Program-made: the position numbers and the translations under genes
Notes under the pieces: generated by a model
What the model was told of the DNA's origin: nothing
What the model saw: the letters and a program-made list of their open reading frames with translations, nothing else
Database searches by the model: none
NCBI RefSeq assembly: GCF_014805685.1
Contig: NC_060906.1
Location: 6,726,060 to 6,790,059, forward strand
DNA: 64,000 nucleotides
Direction of reading: 5' to 3'
DNA from: Silurus meridionalis
Lineage: Eukaryota > Chordata > Actinopteri > Siluriformes > Siluridae
Shown: positions 62,401 to 64,000 of the stretch, in pieces
Numbering within the stretch: the stretch's first letter is position 1
Layout of the letters: every line of letters starts with the position of its first letter

Positions 62401-64000
62401 CTGTTCCTTATATGTACATTTAACTTTACCGGCCTCTTATTGCTACCTGTCCCAACTTTTTTGGAATGTGTAGCTCTCATGAAATCCAAAATGAGCCAAT
62501 ATTTGTCATGACATTTAAAAATCTCACTTTCAACATTTGATATGTTATCTATATTCTATTGTGATTAAAATATAAGTTTATGAGATTTGTAAAATATTGC
62601 ATTCCTTTTTATTCACAATTTGTACAGTGTCCAAACTTTTTTGGAATCAGGTTTGTAAAAAAAATCCTAGGTTAGTGGGTTCTCAAATCTTTTGTTTTTT
62701 TTTATCTGGATATTTTTTACATAACACTGTAGAGCTTCTGCTTTTCATTTGCCACCAACTCTTCTAAACTCTTCTAAATTCCATACAGGATCGGTTGAAG
62801 ACCAGGTTACCAAAGACCGCCACAGGTTTTGTTAGTCAACAGGGTGAAATTTGCTTTGAGAATGTTGATGGGGAAGTATAATTTGTGGATTTAGAGAAAG
62901 CATATGACAGGGTGCCGAGAGAGGAGTTGTGGTATTGTATGAGGAACTTTGGTGTGTCAGAGAAGTATGTGAGGGTGATGCAGGACATGTATGCGGACAG
63001 TGTGACGACAGTGTGACGACAGTGAAGTGTGCAGTAGGTACGACTGCATCAAGGATCAGCTCCGAGCCCTTTCCTGTTTGCAGTGGTGATGGACAGGTTG
63101 ACTGAGGAGGTCAGACAGGAGTCTTTGTGGTCTATGATGTTTGCGGATGATATTGTTATTTGTGGTGAGAGTAGGGAGCAGGTTAAGAAGAGCCTGGAGA
63201 GGTGGCGGTATGTGCATTCAGAAGTGGAGAGAAGAGAAATGAAAGTCAGTAGGAGTAAGACAGTACATGTGTGTGAATGAGAGGGAGGGCAGTGGAGTGG
63301 TGCGGTTGCAGGAAGAAGAGGTGGAGAAGGTGGAGGAGTTCAGGTACCTGGGGTCAACAGAGAGTGTGGATGATCTGCTGTGGCGACTCCTAACGGGAGC
63401 AGCCAAAAGAGGAAGATCCATTTTAAAGAATCGCCATTAATCAGTTATCGGCAATTACGATCCAATCTAGCTGTCTGTATTGGTCAAACTGGTTACCCTG
63501 TATTTGTGTGTGTGTGTGTTGCCCTGAGCTAGACTGCAAGGGGTGTACACTTACCACACACTCACATGATAGGACAGAATTGGATAGAAAATATGTAAAA
63601 AAAAAAAAAAAAAAATTTAGAAGAATAGGAATCAAAATAGTTGTTCAAAAAAAATCAAAAAAATTTTAATACCTATATTTTGATTTCATTTATTTAGGGC
63701 CGATGGGGTTTGTAGGAGATATGGCTATTCGGTGGAGTTCACAGGAGTAGGAGAGGCTCCTGGTGATACTAGAGATGTTGGATTCTGCTCCCAGGTTGGA
63801 GTGTTCCATAAAGTTGATGGTGATTTAAATGCACAAATGAACAACATGGAGCAGGAGCCTATAGTATATCAGCTGGTAGGTAGTGAATGCTGTGATGGAC
63901 AGAGGGAATGTTTTAATTTCATGCCTGTCATTTCAACTTTCTCTTCTATTCATTCCTGTTAGCTGTACAGGGTGGTTTACCCAAGCCTCTGCGACAACAA
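58271..64000 (+). CDS. henmt1: HENMT1, small RNA 2'-O-methyltransferase (5' part, runs off the window)
   Basis: HEN1 homologue that methylates the 3'-terminal ribose of piRNAs in germ cells, protecting them and helping transposon silencing. Visible exons: 58271-58383 (ATG at 58285), 58478-58593, 58703-58837, 58939-59121, 63698-63875, and 63963 onward, open at the window end. All phases agree. Seen: SAM-binding motif [30 protein letters not shown] (the metal-binding E-x-x-E-H of HEN1), [27 protein letters not shown] (the second metal-binding His) and [12 protein letters not shown]. The first visible exon may be preceded by a non-coding or coding exon: human has about 27 more N-terminal residues. 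ATG 58285 has purine at -3. The fourth intron is 4.6 kb and packed with transposon remains. SRP9 lies divergently upstream, its ATG about 2.7 kb from this one. Confidence 0.94.
58478..58593 (+). CDS. henmt1: HENMT1 exon, SAM-binding motif I
   Basis: Encodes [18 protein letters not shown] and [18 protein letters not shown] is the methyltransferase glycine-rich loop and GVDID the acidic strand that binds SAM. Acceptor tttgtttag, donor AACAT|gtcagt. Confidence 0.95.
58703..58837 (+). CDS. henmt1: HENMT1 exon, start of catalytic motif
   Basis: Encodes [14 protein letters not shown] and [11 protein letters not shown], closely matching human TITLYHGSVVERD and GFDLITCIELI. Its final Glu is part of the metal-binding site. 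Acceptor gtgtgctag, donor GAAGT|gtgagt. Confidence 0.95.
58939..59121 (+). CDS. henmt1: HENMT1 exon, metal-binding histidine
   Basis: Completes MEVMEHL and encodes [17 protein letters not shown] and [15 protein letters not shown], all HEN1 hallmarks. Acceptor gttttaaag, donor GCTTG|gtaagc. Confidence 0.95.
59152..59200. repeat. (GT)n microsatellite
   Basis: About 24 GT units 30 bases after a HENMT1 donor. Confidence 0.97.
59423..59477. repeat. (TA)n microsatellite
   Basis: About 27 TA units in HENMT1 intron 4. Confidence 0.96.
59580..59935 (-). mobile_element. LINE C-terminal fragment, minus strand
   Basis: The minus strand around 59.69-59.83 kb reads [14 protein letters not shown] followed by [20 protein letters not shown], the conserved C-terminal block of Rex1-like fish LINEs. 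It may be from the same family as the 56-kb fragment. Confidence 0.75.
60300..60660 (+). mobile_element. L2-type LINE fragment, plus strand, internally deleted
   Basis: atcagctgaagcttaatcccagc encodes the [20 protein letters not shown] block. After a deletion comes [25 protein letters not shown], the block preserved in the L2 element at 0.5-2 kb. Confidence 0.8.
60740..60920. repeat. Third copy of the unclassified repeat
   Basis: tatgttttggataaccagatcc, ctttccatcactttggtagagg and taacccctaaactgtgg parallel the copies at 27.0 and 27.9 kb. Confidence 0.55.
61071..62657 (-). mobile_element. Tc1/mariner element with both inverted repeats, transposase broken
   Basis: 1587 bp bounded by TA and near-identical inverted repeats of about 60 bases (tacaaactcaattccaaaaa and, reversed, tacaaacctgattccaaaaa). 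The minus strand encodes a helix-turn-helix ([20 protein letters not shown]), [10 protein letters not shown] with the first catalytic Asp, [11 protein letters not shown] with the second, and further on a [13 protein letters not shown] stretch with the catalytic Glu. The long frame (62356-61649) shifts near 61.76 kb into another frame ending at 61512, where a stop interrupts it, so the enzyme is not intact. Its ends could still be moved by a related transposase. Confidence 0.93.
62860..63415 (+). mobile_element. RTE-like LINE fragment, plus strand
   Basis: Encodes [40 protein letters not shown] (intact FADD) and, after a deletion, the 3' end with ggcgactcctaacgggagcagcc. Same family as 29.05-31.76 kb. 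Confidence 0.88.
63698..63875 (+). CDS. henmt1: HENMT1 exon after the transposon-filled intron
   Basis: Encodes [20 protein letters not shown] and [12 protein letters not shown], matching human [16 protein letters not shown] and VGYCTQIGIFRK. Acceptor ttatttag, donor CAGCTG|gtaggt. Confidence 0.95.
63963..64000 (+). CDS. henmt1: HENMT1 last visible exon, cut by window edge
   Basis: After cctgttag it reads [12 protein letters not shown], aligning with human VYKAVFTTSYPSL. The exon continues beyond the window. Confidence 0.85.
   Translation, partial: MYRVVYPSLCDN

Overview
This is a vertebrate nuclear genome window, almost certainly from a teleost fish. The genes have short exons with GT-AG introns. 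They are embedded in AT-rich non-coding DNA full of CA/TA microsatellites, Tc1/mariner and hAT DNA transposons, L2/RTE/Rex-like LINEs and a tRNA-derived SINE. The repeat mix suggests an otophysan such as a catfish, but that is a weak inference. There are no operons, ribosome binding sites or CRISPR arrays.

Layout: (1) 1-3.27 kb is intergenic: a 5'-truncated L2-type LINE, a Tc1 remnant, a SINE piece and a perfect 43-bp inverted repeat. (2) 3.375-42.06 kb, + strand: the complete ATF6 (alpha type) gene in 16 coding exons, about 652-654 aa. It has an acidic N-terminus, a bZIP, a membrane segment, a Site-1 protease site and a lumenal domain. Its introns hold most of the transposons. (3) 43.99-50.35 kb, - strand: OLFML2B in 8 coding exons, about 943 aa, convergent with ATF6. 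The ATF6-OLFML2B pairing is also found in human 1q23. (4) 52.28-55.57 kb, - strand: SRP9 in 3 exons, exactly 86 aa, with a 2.6-kb minisatellite filling most of intron 1. (5) 58.27 kb to the window end, + strand: the 5' part of HENMT1 (piRNA 2'-O-methyltransferase), six exons seen, running off the right edge. Its 4.6-kb fourth intron contains a Tc1 element with both inverted repeats and three LINE fragments.

Functionally, ATF6 (ER stress sensor) and SRP9 (SRP Alu-domain subunit) both serve the secretory pathway, OLFML2B is a secreted matrix protein and HENMT1 protects germline piRNAs. Their adjacency looks like chromosomal neighbourhood rather than a functional cluster.

Points worth a second look: competing GC and GT splice donors in ATF6; a third lumenal cysteine in ATF6; a UPRE-like site and a uORF upstream of ATF6; a threefold 44-residue repeat in one OLFML2B exon; several long inverted repeats; a LINE nested inside a Tc1 element with a visible target duplication; and a hAT element with an 8-bp duplication and a long internal foldback. 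I found no convincing wholly new biological system. All exon boundaries come from reading frame, splice signals and remembered family similarity, without transcript evidence.
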